Origin: Nitrospira sp. KM1 | GTDB taxonomy: Bacteria > Nitrospirota > Nitrospiria > Nitrospirales > Nitrospiraceae | Reading direction: 5' to 3' | Length of the DNA: 64,000 nucleotides | Assembly: GCF_011405515.1 (NCBI RefSeq) | Contig: NZ_AP022671.1 | Span: 3,162,001-3,226,000 of the forward strand | Shown: one piece after another, positions 47,721-56,055 of the stretch | Numbering within the stretch: the stretch's first letter is position 1 | How the letters are laid out: every line of letters begins with the position of its first letter | Notes under the pieces: generated by a model | The model's input: only the letters and a program-made list of their open reading frames with translations | Databases searched by the model: none | What the model was told of the DNA's origin: nothing | Translations under genes and position numbers: made by a program

Positions 47721-48653
47721 ATGCAGCCACAACTCAAATCCAAAGTTCGGTGTACGGATCGTGAAATCGGTGAAGTGACGAAGGTCGTCGTCGATCCGCT
47801 CTCGCACGAAATCAGCCACATCGTCGTCTCCATGAACGGAAGCGGCGAGCGTCAGGTCGCCATGGCTTCTGTCCGTCATGTGACGGAGGGAACGGTGGAA
47901 CTGGGGACGGCTTCGACGGACGTGTTGTCGCTTCCCCCGTTCAAGCGTGACGATTACGTCACCACGCACGAAGTCGAAATCGCCCATCTCGAGGAAAAAG
48001 TGCATGTGACCCCCGGCGAAGTGCTGGTGCCATTCCCCGAGCTGGAGAAGAACGTCAAGCGCCGGACGTTCTTCATGAACTTCACCCATGCCATCGGCTT
48101 CCTCATTGGGTTGCCCATCGCCTTCCCGATCCTTCGGTACCTCATGAAGCCGATGTATGTGCCGTTCGACAACAGTTGGCTCAAGATCGGTAATGTCGGC
48201 AAGATCAAACAAAACGATATCGGTGTCCAGTTCAAATACAAGCGCAAAGTCAAAGAAGCGTACATGCCGGAAGCCGAAATCGAAAAAAACGTCTGGATAC
48301 TGAAAGCCACGCCGGCCGTACTTGAACAGGTGTATCAAGGCAAGGACATGGAGTTCCGGAATGCGTCGGGTTTGCCCGTCTGGACCAATAAGAAAGACAT
48401 TCCCTACGTCGCGTTTTCCGGCAAATGTCCTCATCTCGGGTGTGGATACAAGTGGCGGCAGCATAAGGTGCTCGGTCAGGTGTTTCTCTGTCCATGCCAT
48501 TTGAGCATCTACGATGCTGCGGGAAAAGTACTCGACGGCCCGGCTCCGCGACCGCTCGATTCGTTGCCGATCAAAGTGTCGGCCGGCGGAGACGTCGAAA
48601 TCATCGACATGGAATTCAAGGCGGGCACCAAAGCCCAGATCCGGATCATCTAG
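47721..48653 (+). CDS. Rieske iron-sulfur protein with N-terminal PRC-barrel domain
   Basis: The 310-residue protein has an unusual layout. Residues 1-80 look like a PRC-barrel (VRCTDREIGEVTKVVVDPLSHEISHIVV). A transmembrane helix spans about 121-140, and then a Rieske domain with ligands C236 and H238 (CPHLGC) and C257 and H260 (CPCH), and disulfide cysteines C241 and C259. Because the PRC part precedes the helix it should lie in the cytoplasm, with the Rieske cluster in the periplasm. The stop TAG is directly followed by the ATG of cytochrome b. It passes electrons from quinol to cytochrome c. Confidence 0.92.
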   Translation: MQPQLKSKVRCTDREIGEVTKVVVDPLSHEISHIVVSMNGSGERQVAMASVRHVTEGTVELGTASTDVLSLPPFKRDDYVTTHEVEIAHLEEKVHVTPGEVLVPFPELEKNVKRRTFFMNFTHAIGFLIGLPIAFPILRYLMKPMYVPFDNSWLKIGNVGKIKQNDIGVQFKYKRKVKEAYMPEAEIEKNVWILKATPAVLEQVYQGKDMEFRNASGLPVWTNKKDIPYVAFSGKCPHLGCGYKWRQHKVLGQVFLCPCHLSIYDAAGKVLDGPAPRPLDSLPIKVSAGGDVEIIDMEFKAGTKAQIRII

Positions 48654-49766
48654 ATGGAACATTCGTCGATTCCAAGCACCCAGCCGACCGTCATCGAAAA
48701 GGTGGTGGCCTTTATTGACGAGCGGGTTGGCCTGAAGCAGATGCAGGCGAAGATGTTGAATGAGCCGGTCCCTGGGGGATCTCGCTGGGCCTACGTCTTC
48801 GGCTCGGTCCTGCTCTTCATCTTCATCATGCAGGCGCTGACCGGCATCTTGTTGATGTTCTACTACGTGCCGACTGCGGATCACGCCTATGCCAGCACGC
48901 AGTACATCATCCACGATGTGGACTATGGGTGGTTCCTGCTGAGTTATCACTTTTGGGGTTCAACCGCCATGGTCGTCTGCGTATTTGCCCATATGTCTCA
49001 GGTGTTTCTCTGGGGGGCATACAAAGCTCCCCGTGAAATGATCTGGCTTGTCGGCCTGGCATTATTCGGGGTCGTGATGGGATTCGGTTTCACCGGCTAT
49101 TTGCTCCCCTGGGATCAGCGCGCCTATTGGGCCACGACGGTAGGCGTCGAAATCATGGACAAGACGCCGGTTCTGGGCGACTTCATGGCCCGCTTCCTCA
49201 AGGGCGGTCCCACGCCGGGCCAGATGACGCTGAGCCGGTTCTTCGTCATCCATGTCATGATCTTGCCGGCCGCCTTGATGGGGCTGGCAGGCTTGCACCT
49301 CTTCCTCTTCCGGGCGGCGGGACCGGCCGGTCCGTTCCGTGGCTCCGTTGAAGAGATCAAGGCCAAGACGGATTACTTTTTCCCGCGTCAGATCTGGAAG
49401 GATATCGTCGGCATGGCCGTCGTGTTCGCGAGCATCTGCGCGCTCGCGTTCTGGGAGCCGGTCGTGCTCCTGGAGGAAGCAACGCCGGATCCCGGCGACT
49501 ATCATCCGGAACCGGAATGGTACTTCCTTTTCCTGTTCCAGCTGCTGCGGCTGAAGATTTTTTCTGGGGAGTTCGGTCAGTTCCTGGGCGCCATTGCCGT
49601 GCCGGGTGCATTCATGGCGTTGCTCGCGGCTTTGCCGTTCATCGATCGGGATCCCGAACGAAACATTTTCAAACGTCCGATCGCGCTGATCGGATGGATC
49701 GTCGTGATGGTCACCATTTTATTGTTTACCGTATCCGCAATCATCAACCGGGAATTCTTGGACTGA
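48654..49766 (+). CDS. Cytochrome b of a bc-type complex (b6 and subunit IV regions in one chain)
   Basis: The 370-residue membrane protein has the four heme-b histidines H99/H113 and H200/H215 (13 and 14 residues between pairs; the latter spacing is the b6-like one). The quinol-site motif PEWY is at 287-290 in HPEPEWYFLFLFQLLRLK. Both the N-terminal four-helix part and the C-terminal three-helix part (subunit IV region) are present, so the chain is complete but shorter than a mitochondrial cytochrome b. It starts on the base after the Rieske stop. It oxidises quinol with the Rieske protein. Confidence 0.94.
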   Translation: MEHSSIPSTQPTVIEKVVAFIDERVGLKQMQAKMLNEPVPGGSRWAYVFGSVLLFIFIMQALTGILLMFYYVPTADHAYASTQYIIHDVDYGWFLLSYHFWGSTAMVVCVFAHMSQVFLWGAYKAPREMIWLVGLALFGVVMGFGFTGYLLPWDQRAYWATTVGVEIMDKTPVLGDFMARFLKGGPTPGQMTLSRFFVIHVMILPAALMGLAGLHLFLFRAAGPAGPFRGSVEEIKAKTDYFFPRQIWKDIVGMAVVFASICALAFWEPVVLLEEATPDPGDYHPEPEWYFLFLFQLLRLKIFSGEFGQFLGAIAVPGAFMALLAALPFIDRDPERNIFKRPIALIGWIVVMVTILLFTVSAIINREFLD

Positions 49767-49792
49767 GGACGCCGCGCCGTGCGCCACAACCC

Positions 49793-50773
49793 ATGACCGA
49801 CGAACGGGATTCCATGTCGCCAACAAAAATCGGATTGCAGGTACTTTGGTCCACCTTCTGGACGGGGCTGCCGATCAAGCTGGCAGTTGCCGTGCTGTTT
49901 TTAGCGATGGGCATCATGCATTTCGAAGGACGGCTCGGCCTGGCGTTTTTGATGCTCCTTGCGAGCCCGGTCACCGTCTTCGCTCTCCCGGTGATCAGCG
50001 CGGCATTTGACTCTCATCTCGGTGAAGGCGCCGGGATTGCGCTCCTCTTCCTTATCTCTATCCCGGTCGACATCTGGGCATTTGGGGTGGTGAGCAGGAC
50101 GTTTTTTCTGGAGAAGTTCAGGAAAAATCCGCCGGACGGCCTTGGCTTGACGCTCTGGTGGAAGTCGGCCGTTGCCGGGGCGATTTTCCTCCCGATTCTG
50201 TGGTTCCTGGTCGGTACCGTGACATCGGCTTCGATCTCCATGTCCCACAGTTTGCTGGACATGGACATGTTGAAGGCCATTCCAGTCGCCGAGCGGATCA
50301 GCATCGAGCTCACCATTTGGGGGATGATCTCGACCACCGTACTATTGATTCTCCTCCTGATCGGCGTGTCAATCGTTGGACGCATCATTCGCAGCAAGGC
50401 AGCCACGGCCGGCCCGGCTCCGGAGAACTACCAAGGCATCGTGACCCGCTGGGACCTCATGCGTGTGCCTGCCGACCAAACCTTGATGCTGACGGCCATG
50501 ACGGGGGCAGGTGTGGCGCTGTCGTTGTTGTTCTGGTCGGTGCTTCCTGTCACGACTCCACATCCTCACGAGTGCTGCAAGAAAGAGGAAGTGAAAGCGC
50601 GTCCGGCCATCAGGCCCCTCGAATCCTTGAACAAGGACGAGAAGCTGATTGCCCAGCTGACCGCGCAACTGGATGCGCTTGAAAAGCAAAAAGCCGAGTC
50701 GGACAAAGACAAGACCAAGGGCAAACAGAAAGCGTCCAAAGAGACGGCGTCTCCAATTCAGAAGAAACCGTAA
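49793..50773 (+). CDS. Unrecognised polytopic membrane protein in the bc/bd-like cluster
   Basis: The 326-residue protein starts at ATG 49793 (ATG 49814 is an alternative), 26 bases after cytochrome b. It has about six to seven helices, for example residues 24-44, 46-64, 75-95, 120-145 and 172-195, then one near 238-255. A cysteine/histidine-rich HPHECC motif follows the last helix and looks able to bind metal. The C-terminal 60 residues are charged and helical (Lys/Glu/Gln rich, coiled-coil-like). I do not recognise a family. Its place between cytochrome b and the second CydA-like gene suggests a subunit of the same assembly. Confidence 0.7.
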   Translation: MTDERDSMSPTKIGLQVLWSTFWTGLPIKLAVAVLFLAMGIMHFEGRLGLAFLMLLASPVTVFALPVISAAFDSHLGEGAGIALLFLISIPVDIWAFGVVSRTFFLEKFRKNPPDGLGLTLWWKSAVAGAIFLPILWFLVGTVTSASISMSHSLLDMDMLKAIPVAERISIELTIWGMISTTVLLILLLIGVSIVGRIIRSKAATAGPAPENYQGIVTRWDLMRVPADQTLMLTAMTGAGVALSLLFWSVLPVTTPHPHECCKKEEVKARPAIRPLESLNKDEKLIAQLTAQLDALEKQKAESDKDKTKGKQKASKETASPIQKKP

Positions 50774-50799
50774 CTCAAGAGATCAATGAGGTGAGTGCC

Positions 50800-52647
50800 A
50801 TGCGACACCAGGGCGGAATGATTCAGCGGCTGCTCCGAGCCCTCGATGGTCCCGGCAGATGGCTTCCGGGTCTGTTGCTTGGCGCTGGGATTCTCGCGCT
50901 TCCCTCTCTGGGGTTTGCGGCAGAAGGGACCCAGGCCGGTCCGACCGAATATCGCGACATTCCGGGGATCGGCAGCCGGAATCTCGTCTGGATCATCGCA
51001 CAACTCCATCTGCTGCTGGCGGGATTCGTGCTGGGCGTTCCAATTTTCGCCTGGCTCTGCGAAGTCGTGGGCTGGAAGGGTGGGGAGAAACGGTATGACA
51101 AACTCGCCAAGGAGTTCACGAAGCTTCTGACGTCCGCCTATGCCACGACCGCATTGTTCGGCGGCATTCTCCTGTTTCTCCTGATCGCGTTTTACCCCAA
51201 ACTCATGAATTATCTGACGGATATTTTTTTCCCGTCGTTCATTTTCTATTGCATCCTCTTCCTGCTTGAGACGGCTACACTCTATCTCTACTGGTACGGG
51301 TGGGATGCGATGCAGGACGGCAACAAGAAGACCTTCCACATCTTCTTGGGCTTTCTCCTGAACTTTTTTGCCTTCTTTATCATGATCGTGCCGAACTCCT
51401 GGGCCACGTTCCAGGCCAGTCCGGTCGTGATCGCGGAGGGCACAGACCTCCAGCGAGCCTGGGCGGCGACCTGGAATCCCACCTGGTGGCCCGTCAACAT
51501 CCACCGGTTGATCGCCAACGTCGTGCTGGGCGGATACATTTGCGGCGCCTATGCGGGCATCCGATATCTGTCGGCGAGAAATGCAGAAGAGCGGGACCAT
51601 TATGACTGGATGGGATACGTCGGCAATTTTATCGGCGTCTTCGGTCTACTCCCGCTCCCGTTCGCCGGCTACTGGTTGATGCGCGAAATCTATCAGTACA
51701 ATCAGCAGATGGGCATCACCCTGATGGGCGGATTCCTCTCCTGGCTCTTCATCCTGCAGGCCATGCTGATCGGCGTGTTGTTCCTCGGGTCCAATTATTA
51801 TTTCTGGCTCGGGATCACGCATCGCATTCCGGGCTCCGAAATGAAATATCGCAAACCGATCATGACCATGCTGATCATCCTGCTTCTGTGTCTGGGAGTG
51901 TGGATGACGCCGCACTCGCTCGTCGCCAGCCTGGAGGAAGCGAGAAAGATGGGCGGGACGCACCATCCCCTGCTCGGGGTGTTCGGAGTCATGTCCGCCA
52001 AGATGACAGTGGCCAACCTCATGATTCTCGTCACGTTTATGAGCTTCATCATGTATTGGCGCGCGGGCAAACAGGAAACCGCCACGTGGGCCAAGGTGGC
52101 CAGGTCAGTCATGGGCGGAGTGCTTGTGCTTGCAGGTATCGCCGTGATCGTACTGGGTGTGTGGGGCTATTTCGTTCCGGCCATCATCCGCATCAATTAT
52201 TTCTCGACCTCGCAGGTGCTCATCGTACTGTTCGTCATGCTGACGATCACGCCACTGACGGCACTTCTGCTCAAGAGCGCGAAGACGACCACGGAGATGG
52301 TGTGGGGACGGATGCCGCCACGGGCCGGTTATGCGCTTGTATTGAATTCCGTCATGGTCATTCTTTTGATGACGCTGATGGGCTATGCGCGTTCGTCGTC
52401 ACGAGTTCATTGGCACATCTACGGTGTCATGCGAGACTCGTCGCAGTATGCTTTTTCACCGGCGCTCGGATATGCGGCCGCCTTCATGGCGTTGAATACG
52501 TTTCTCTTCTGCATGCTCGTGGCATTTATCTTCTGGGTCGCGACGATGGGTGACAAGGCCAAAGGCGGTCATACGAGTGACAAGGCTGAGCTGCCCCACG
52601 GCATTCCCGCCATGGCCGGCGGGGCGCCCGATCGTGACCGAGCATGA
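50800..52647 (+). CDS. Cytochrome bd-like (CydA-type) membrane protein, copy 2
   Basis: Started at ATG 50800, after tgaggtg, the protein has 615 residues. A signal-like segment (residues 22-41) precedes about 14 helices. The CydA-type residues match copy 1: His70 in IAQLHLLLAGF, Glu157 in FLLETATLYLYWYGWDA and His235 in NIHRLIANVVLGG. Copies 1 and 2 share the order of motifs over the first 300 residues (AQLH, GWDA/TWDA, HRL, YDWMGxVGN) and are clearly paralogues. Copy 2 is longer at the C-terminus. It also lacks a CydB partner. Function as in copy 1: quinol-linked electron transfer, with oxygen reduction unproved. Confidence 0.85.
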   Translation: MRHQGGMIQRLLRALDGPGRWLPGLLLGAGILALPSLGFAAEGTQAGPTEYRDIPGIGSRNLVWIIAQLHLLLAGFVLGVPIFAWLCEVVGWKGGEKRYDKLAKEFTKLLTSAYATTALFGGILLFLLIAFYPKLMNYLTDIFFPSFIFYCILFLLETATLYLYWYGWDAMQDGNKKTFHIFLGFLLNFFAFFIMIVPNSWATFQASPVVIAEGTDLQRAWAATWNPTWWPVNIHRLIANVVLGGYICGAYAGIRYLSARNAEERDHYDWMGYVGNFIGVFGLLPLPFAGYWLMREIYQYNQQMGITLMGGFLSWLFILQAMLIGVLFLGSNYYFWLGITHRIPGSEMKYRKPIMTMLIILLLCLGVWMTPHSLVASLEEARKMGGTHHPLLGVFGVMSAKMTVANLMILVTFMSFIMYWRAGKQETATWAKVARSVMGGVLVLAGIAVIVLGVWGYFVPAIIRINYFSTSQVLIVLFVMLTITPLTALLLKSAKTTTEMVWGRMPPRAGYALVLNSVMVILLMTLMGYARSSSRVHWHIYGVMRDSSQYAFSPALGYAAAFMALNTFLFCMLVAFIFWVATMGDKAKGGHTSDKAELPHGIPAMAGGAPDRDRA

Positions 52648-52727
52648 ACATTTCATCGTTCGATTATTTCTGCGTGATCGGGCCGGCTGATTGAGCCGGC
52701 CTGGTTGGACATTTTGAGCGAGGGATT

Positions 52728-53351
52728 ATGAGCGAAGTCGCAATGCTGCAGTTGATCGGGCTCTTGGTCGTCTGCACGGGAATCAGCATCCTGCTCTTCA
52801 TCCGTGCCCAGTTCGCCAGGGTCATCGGATTCGTGGCCATTGTCCTGGGCCTGTTTTCTCTGGTCGCGCTGGCCGTTCCTCAGATGGCGTCGCTGCCTCC
52901 CGCGGAGGAAAAGTTCGACATTGCCACCGTGAAAACCCCGACGGATATGGCGGCCATCGGTCAAAAGATCTTTTTCAGCAAAGGCCAATGCGCGCTCTGT
53001 CATTCCATCGGTCCGAGTGAATCAGCCCGCTGTCCGGACTTGAAAGGCATCGGCGCCAAGCTGAGCCGGGAATTCATCTTCGAGAGCCTCACGCAGCCGC
53101 AAGCGTATATCTACCTGGACTACCGGCACGAAGGCCCGCCGAAGGAGTACCCGGCGCGCATGCCGTACATCAACAAGAATCCGATCGGCCTCTCCAAGAA
53201 CGAGATCCTGTCCGTGATCGCATTCCTGCAGCAGATGAGCGGGGAGCCGATTTCCGTCAGTCCGTCAGAACTCGAAGTGCCGGGACAGTCTCCCGCCGCA
53301 CCGGTCAAGGCCGCGGTAGAAGTTCCTGTCACCGTCGCACACGCACGTTGA
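52728..53351 (+). CDS. Membrane-anchored monoheme cytochrome c
   Basis: The 207-residue protein starts at ATG 52728 after a gagggatt site. Two N-terminal helices (about 6-25 and 30-51) precede a cytochrome c domain with C88-A-L-C91-H92. The class-I-like fold continues with CPDLKGIGAKLSREFI, a possible Met ligand in ARMPYINKN and a final helix KNEILSVIAFLQQM. A Pro/Ala/Val tail follows. It lies between the second CydA-like gene and another cytochrome c gene and probably carries electrons on the periplasmic face. Confidence 0.9.
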   Translation: MSEVAMLQLIGLLVVCTGISILLFIRAQFARVIGFVAIVLGLFSLVALAVPQMASLPPAEEKFDIATVKTPTDMAAIGQKIFFSKGQCALCHSIGPSESARCPDLKGIGAKLSREFIFESLTQPQAYIYLDYRHEGPPKEYPARMPYINKNPIGLSKNEILSVIAFLQQMSGEPISVSPSELEVPGQSPAAPVKAAVEVPVTVAHAR

Positions 53352-53361
53352 GGAGGCACGT

Positions 53362-54081
53362 ATGGGTGGCCCATTAGTCAAACCCGTGATTCTGATCGGA
53401 GTGGTGTATCTGCTCCTGAAGTTTGTGGTGCCGAATATTCCAGGCTCCGCTCCGCTGCCATCCAGTCTGATCTTTCTGTACCTCATGCTGGTCACCTCCG
53501 GGATCGTGATCTTTGCCACGATGAGCGGCGAATCCAAGGATGCCTTTTGGGGACCGATTCAGCGATTCCTGACCGGCGAGAACATCGGCGCGTTGCAAAC
53601 GGCCCGCTACGGGGTCTTGATTCTCTTTCCGCTGCTCGTCGGTTGGCAGACCTACGGAAGCACGGCGGTCAGCGATCAGCCTCCGGCGGAAAACCGGACC
53701 ATTCATCCTGCGCCTCCCGGTGAATACACGGGCCTTTCAAACCCCGTCTCGAAGACTCCGGACAACATCATGCAGGGCAAGGGGTTCTATGCGGCCTTCT
53801 GTTCTCCGTGCCACGGCGGAAATTTCGATGGAAAGGGACCCGCGGCGCGCGGGTTCAATCCTCCTCCGGCGAATTTTTCCGATCCGACGACCATCGCCAT
53901 GCTTCAGGAAAGCTATCTCTTCTGGCGTATCAAGAAGGGCGGGGTCGGTCTGCCGATCGAGGGCATGCCCTGGAAATCCGCAATGCCCCGATGGGAAGTC
54001 GAACTGCCGGATGAATGGATCTGGAAGATCATCATGGGCGAATACGACGGAGCCCATCAGTCCCCGAGAACGTGGGAGTAA
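53362..54081 (+). CDS. Membrane-anchored monoheme cytochrome c, three helices
   Basis: The 239-residue protein starts at ATG 53362 after aggaggca. Helices at about 8-24, 35-54 and 82-98 are followed by a periplasmic cytochrome c domain with C147-S-P-C150-H151. The probable Met ligand is in EGMPWKSAMPRWE. The spacing to the neighbours is 10 bases upstream and 24 downstream. It is similar in layout to the cytochrome at 52728 but not a close copy. Confidence 0.9.
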   Translation: MGGPLVKPVILIGVVYLLLKFVVPNIPGSAPLPSSLIFLYLMLVTSGIVIFATMSGESKDAFWGPIQRFLTGENIGALQTARYGVLILFPLLVGWQTYGSTAVSDQPPAENRTIHPAPPGEYTGLSNPVSKTPDNIMQGKGFYAAFCSPCHGGNFDGKGPAARGFNPPPANFSDPTTIAMLQESYLFWRIKKGGVGLPIEGMPWKSAMPRWEVELPDEWIWKIIMGEYDGAHQSPRTWE

Positions 54082-54105
54082 CCAATCAGGTTGGATGAGG
54101 CATTT

Positions 54106-54942
54106 ATGACACGGGTAAAGCCGCGGCCAGTGACCACTTTCAAGATAGCGTCGGCAGGTGCAGCATTCGCATGCCTTCTGGCCGGAGCCGTTCCTGTGCT
54201 TGCGCAAGAAAGCGTTGCGGTTCGCGCCCCGTTGGCCAAAGGTGCGCTGCCGGTCGATGATCCAAACGCCGCTGCCTGGAGCAGCGCCCCGCAGGCGCAA
54301 TTCCCCATGTCGCCACAGGTACATTGGCAGAACCGTATCCAAGAAGTCACGGTCAAGGATGTCAAGGTCCGTGCGCTGCACGATGGCACACAGGTCGCGT
54401 TTCTGCTCGAGTATGAGGATCCCACGGAAGATCCGGACGATGCCGCTGCGCTCGAATTCATGGTCGGCGAGTTGAAAGCCCACTTCGCCCATGGCCAGCC
54501 GATGTCCCAGGTCGAAGGCGGTCCGGTGAACATCTGGTTCTGGAAGAATAAGGCGAACAAAGCCGTTGACATGAACGCCAAAGGGTTCGGCACGCTCAAG
54601 ACGCAATCCCATCAAGATGTGACGGCGAAGGGGGTGTACTCCAACGGAACATGGAAAGTGGTCTTCTCCCGTGCGCTCTCCAACGAGCATGTCGATGAAG
54701 ATACGCAGGTCAAGCCGGGAGAATTCATCAACATCGCTTTCGCAGTGTGGGACGGTAAAAAGAACGGCGCCGGTGAACTACAGGAAAAGGGGTCACAGAA
54801 AGCGGTCTCCTCCTGGTGGTATTTCCGTGCAGAGCCGCCACCGGATTACTCAGGCTATCTTTATGCGGCGATGGCCATTGCCGTGGCGGTCGGATTTCAG
54901 TTTGTCCTGATCCGCAAACTGAAGAAAGGGCAGTCAGCATGA
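54106..54942 (+). CDS. Heme-b binding protein of the ethylbenzene dehydrogenase gamma / NxrC-like family
   Basis: From ATG 54106 the 278-residue protein has a signal peptide cleaved near residue 33 (PVLAQ), a beta-sandwich domain (about 40-235) of the EB_dh type with DDPNAAAWSSAPQ, VRALHDGTQVAFLLEYEDPTEDP, VNIWFWKN and FINIAFAVWDGKKNG, and one C-terminal helix (about 248-270). Such proteins bind one heme b and are the electron-transfer (gamma) subunit of DMSO-reductase-family enzymes, including nitrite oxidoreductase. No molybdopterin subunit is encoded here, so it serves the bc/bd-like assembly instead. It overlaps the next start by four bases. Confidence 0.83.
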   Translation: MTRVKPRPVTTFKIASAGAAFACLLAGAVPVLAQESVAVRAPLAKGALPVDDPNAAAWSSAPQAQFPMSPQVHWQNRIQEVTVKDVKVRALHDGTQVAFLLEYEDPTEDPDDAAALEFMVGELKAHFAHGQPMSQVEGGPVNIWFWKNKANKAVDMNAKGFGTLKTQSHQDVTAKGVYSNGTWKVVFSRALSNEHVDEDTQVKPGEFINIAFAVWDGKKNGAGELQEKGSQKAVSSWWYFRAEPPPDYSGYLYAAMAIAVAVGFQFVLIRKLKKGQSA

Positions 54943-55952
54943 AGGCGGCAAGGCTTCAAGTCATGGGAGCGGTGGCCGGCCTGATCGGCGTGTGGGGTAT
55001 GGTCGCCGGTGGCTGCGCGAGCGAGCAGCAGAAAAAGGGGCACGAACTCTATGCCCATTACTGCCTGCATTGTCACGGAGAAAACGGCCGTCAGAACGAA
55101 GGGTTCAATTGGTCCTCGATGCCGGATCCCAAGCCGAAGGATTTGTCCAATAAGTCGGAGATGAGTACGTTCAAGGACGAGGACATCTTCAACACCGTGT
55201 CGCGCGACATGAAGGATACCAGCCCGGGCGGTGACAAGATCGGCGATGACGATTTCGCTGTCCCGACGATGCCGACCTTCAAGTACACGCTCTCAGAAGA
55301 GGAGATCTGGGCCATCGTCGGGTATGTGCGCACGCTTCACGGCATGAAGTTGGAATTCAAAGTCGAGGAGCGGAAGAAGGAGTTGGCAGAGGCGCTGAAG
55401 TCCGCCCAGACAAAGTTCGATGAGTCGAAGGCGGCCTATGAGGCGGCGGAAAAGAAAGCAAGCGAAGAAGCGGAAAAGAAAAGCGCCGCGCTCAAAAAAG
55501 ACGTCGATGTCGACGAGTCTTCCTATGCCAAAGAACAGGAAGCCATGGGCAAAGCGAAGAAAGAATTGGACGCGGCCCAGATGGCGGTGACCAATTTCAC
55601 GAGCAGACCGGGCAAAGGCACGAGCGTGGCCAGGCCGGATCTTCCTGTCAAAGGTGATCTGACGGCTGTGCAGGATCTTGGCAAGCGACTGTATTTCAAT
55701 AAGTATGGTTGCAACGGTTGTCACAGCATCGGCGAAGATGGCGGTAAAGTCGGTCCGGCTCTCGACCGTGCCGGATTCCGCCTCAACGGCACCTGGATCT
55801 ATCGATGGGTCAAGAATCCACAGGCGATGAAGCCCGAGACGCGCATGCCGGCCCTCGGACTCAGCGACGCGGATGCCAAGGCCGTGACAATTTATCTGGG
55901 AACGTTGCGTGCGCCGAGAGCCGAACCGGCGAGCGACAAACCCGCGAGCTGA
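54939..55952 (+). CDS. Diheme cytochrome c lipoprotein with central coiled coil
   Basis: The 337-residue protein starts at ATG 54939 (ATGA overlap with the upstream gene). The lipoprotein signal ends VAGGC, Cys26. The first cytochrome c domain has C42-L-H-C45-H46. A highly charged helical segment of about 80 residues (142-218, Lys/Glu/Ala rich) is probably a coiled coil. The second heme domain has C258-N-G-C261-H262 with Met in TRMPALGLSD. The coiled coil could span distance or mediate oligomerisation. It is the last gene of the cluster. Confidence 0.9.
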   Translation: MKAARLQVMGAVAGLIGVWGMVAGGCASEQQKKGHELYAHYCLHCHGENGRQNEGFNWSSMPDPKPKDLSNKSEMSTFKDEDIFNTVSRDMKDTSPGGDKIGDDDFAVPTMPTFKYTLSEEEIWAIVGYVRTLHGMKLEFKVEERKKELAEALKSAQTKFDESKAAYEAAEKKASEEAEKKSAALKKDVDVDESSYAKEQEAMGKAKKELDAAQMAVTNFTSRPGKGTSVARPDLPVKGDLTAVQDLGKRLYFNKYGCNGCHSIGEDGGKVGPALDRAGFRLNGTWIYRWVKNPQAMKPETRMPALGLSDADAKAVTIYLGTLRAPRAEPASDKPAS

Positions 55953-55959
55953 TCTATGT

Positions 55960-56019
55960 TCGGCTGTCCAGCCGAGCTTGGGAAATGCAGCGCCGTGCGC
56001 AGTTCGCACCCGACGGCGC
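55960..56019. terminator. Paired hairpins between the electron-transfer operon and ubiA
   Basis: TCGGCT/AGCCGA (55960-55975) and GCGCCGT/ACGGCGC (55990-56019) lie between the two convergent genes. They could end transcription from both sides. Neither has a good T-run. Confidence 0.4.
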
Positions 56020-56055
56020 CAGCCGATATGCAGCGTAGGTCGAGCGCCACACTGG

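Noticed and set aside
47706-48950. 414-residue minus-strand open frame
   Set aside because: It covers the Rieske gene and the start of cytochrome b in antisense; His/Asp-rich composition is typical of antisense frames in GC-rich DNA.
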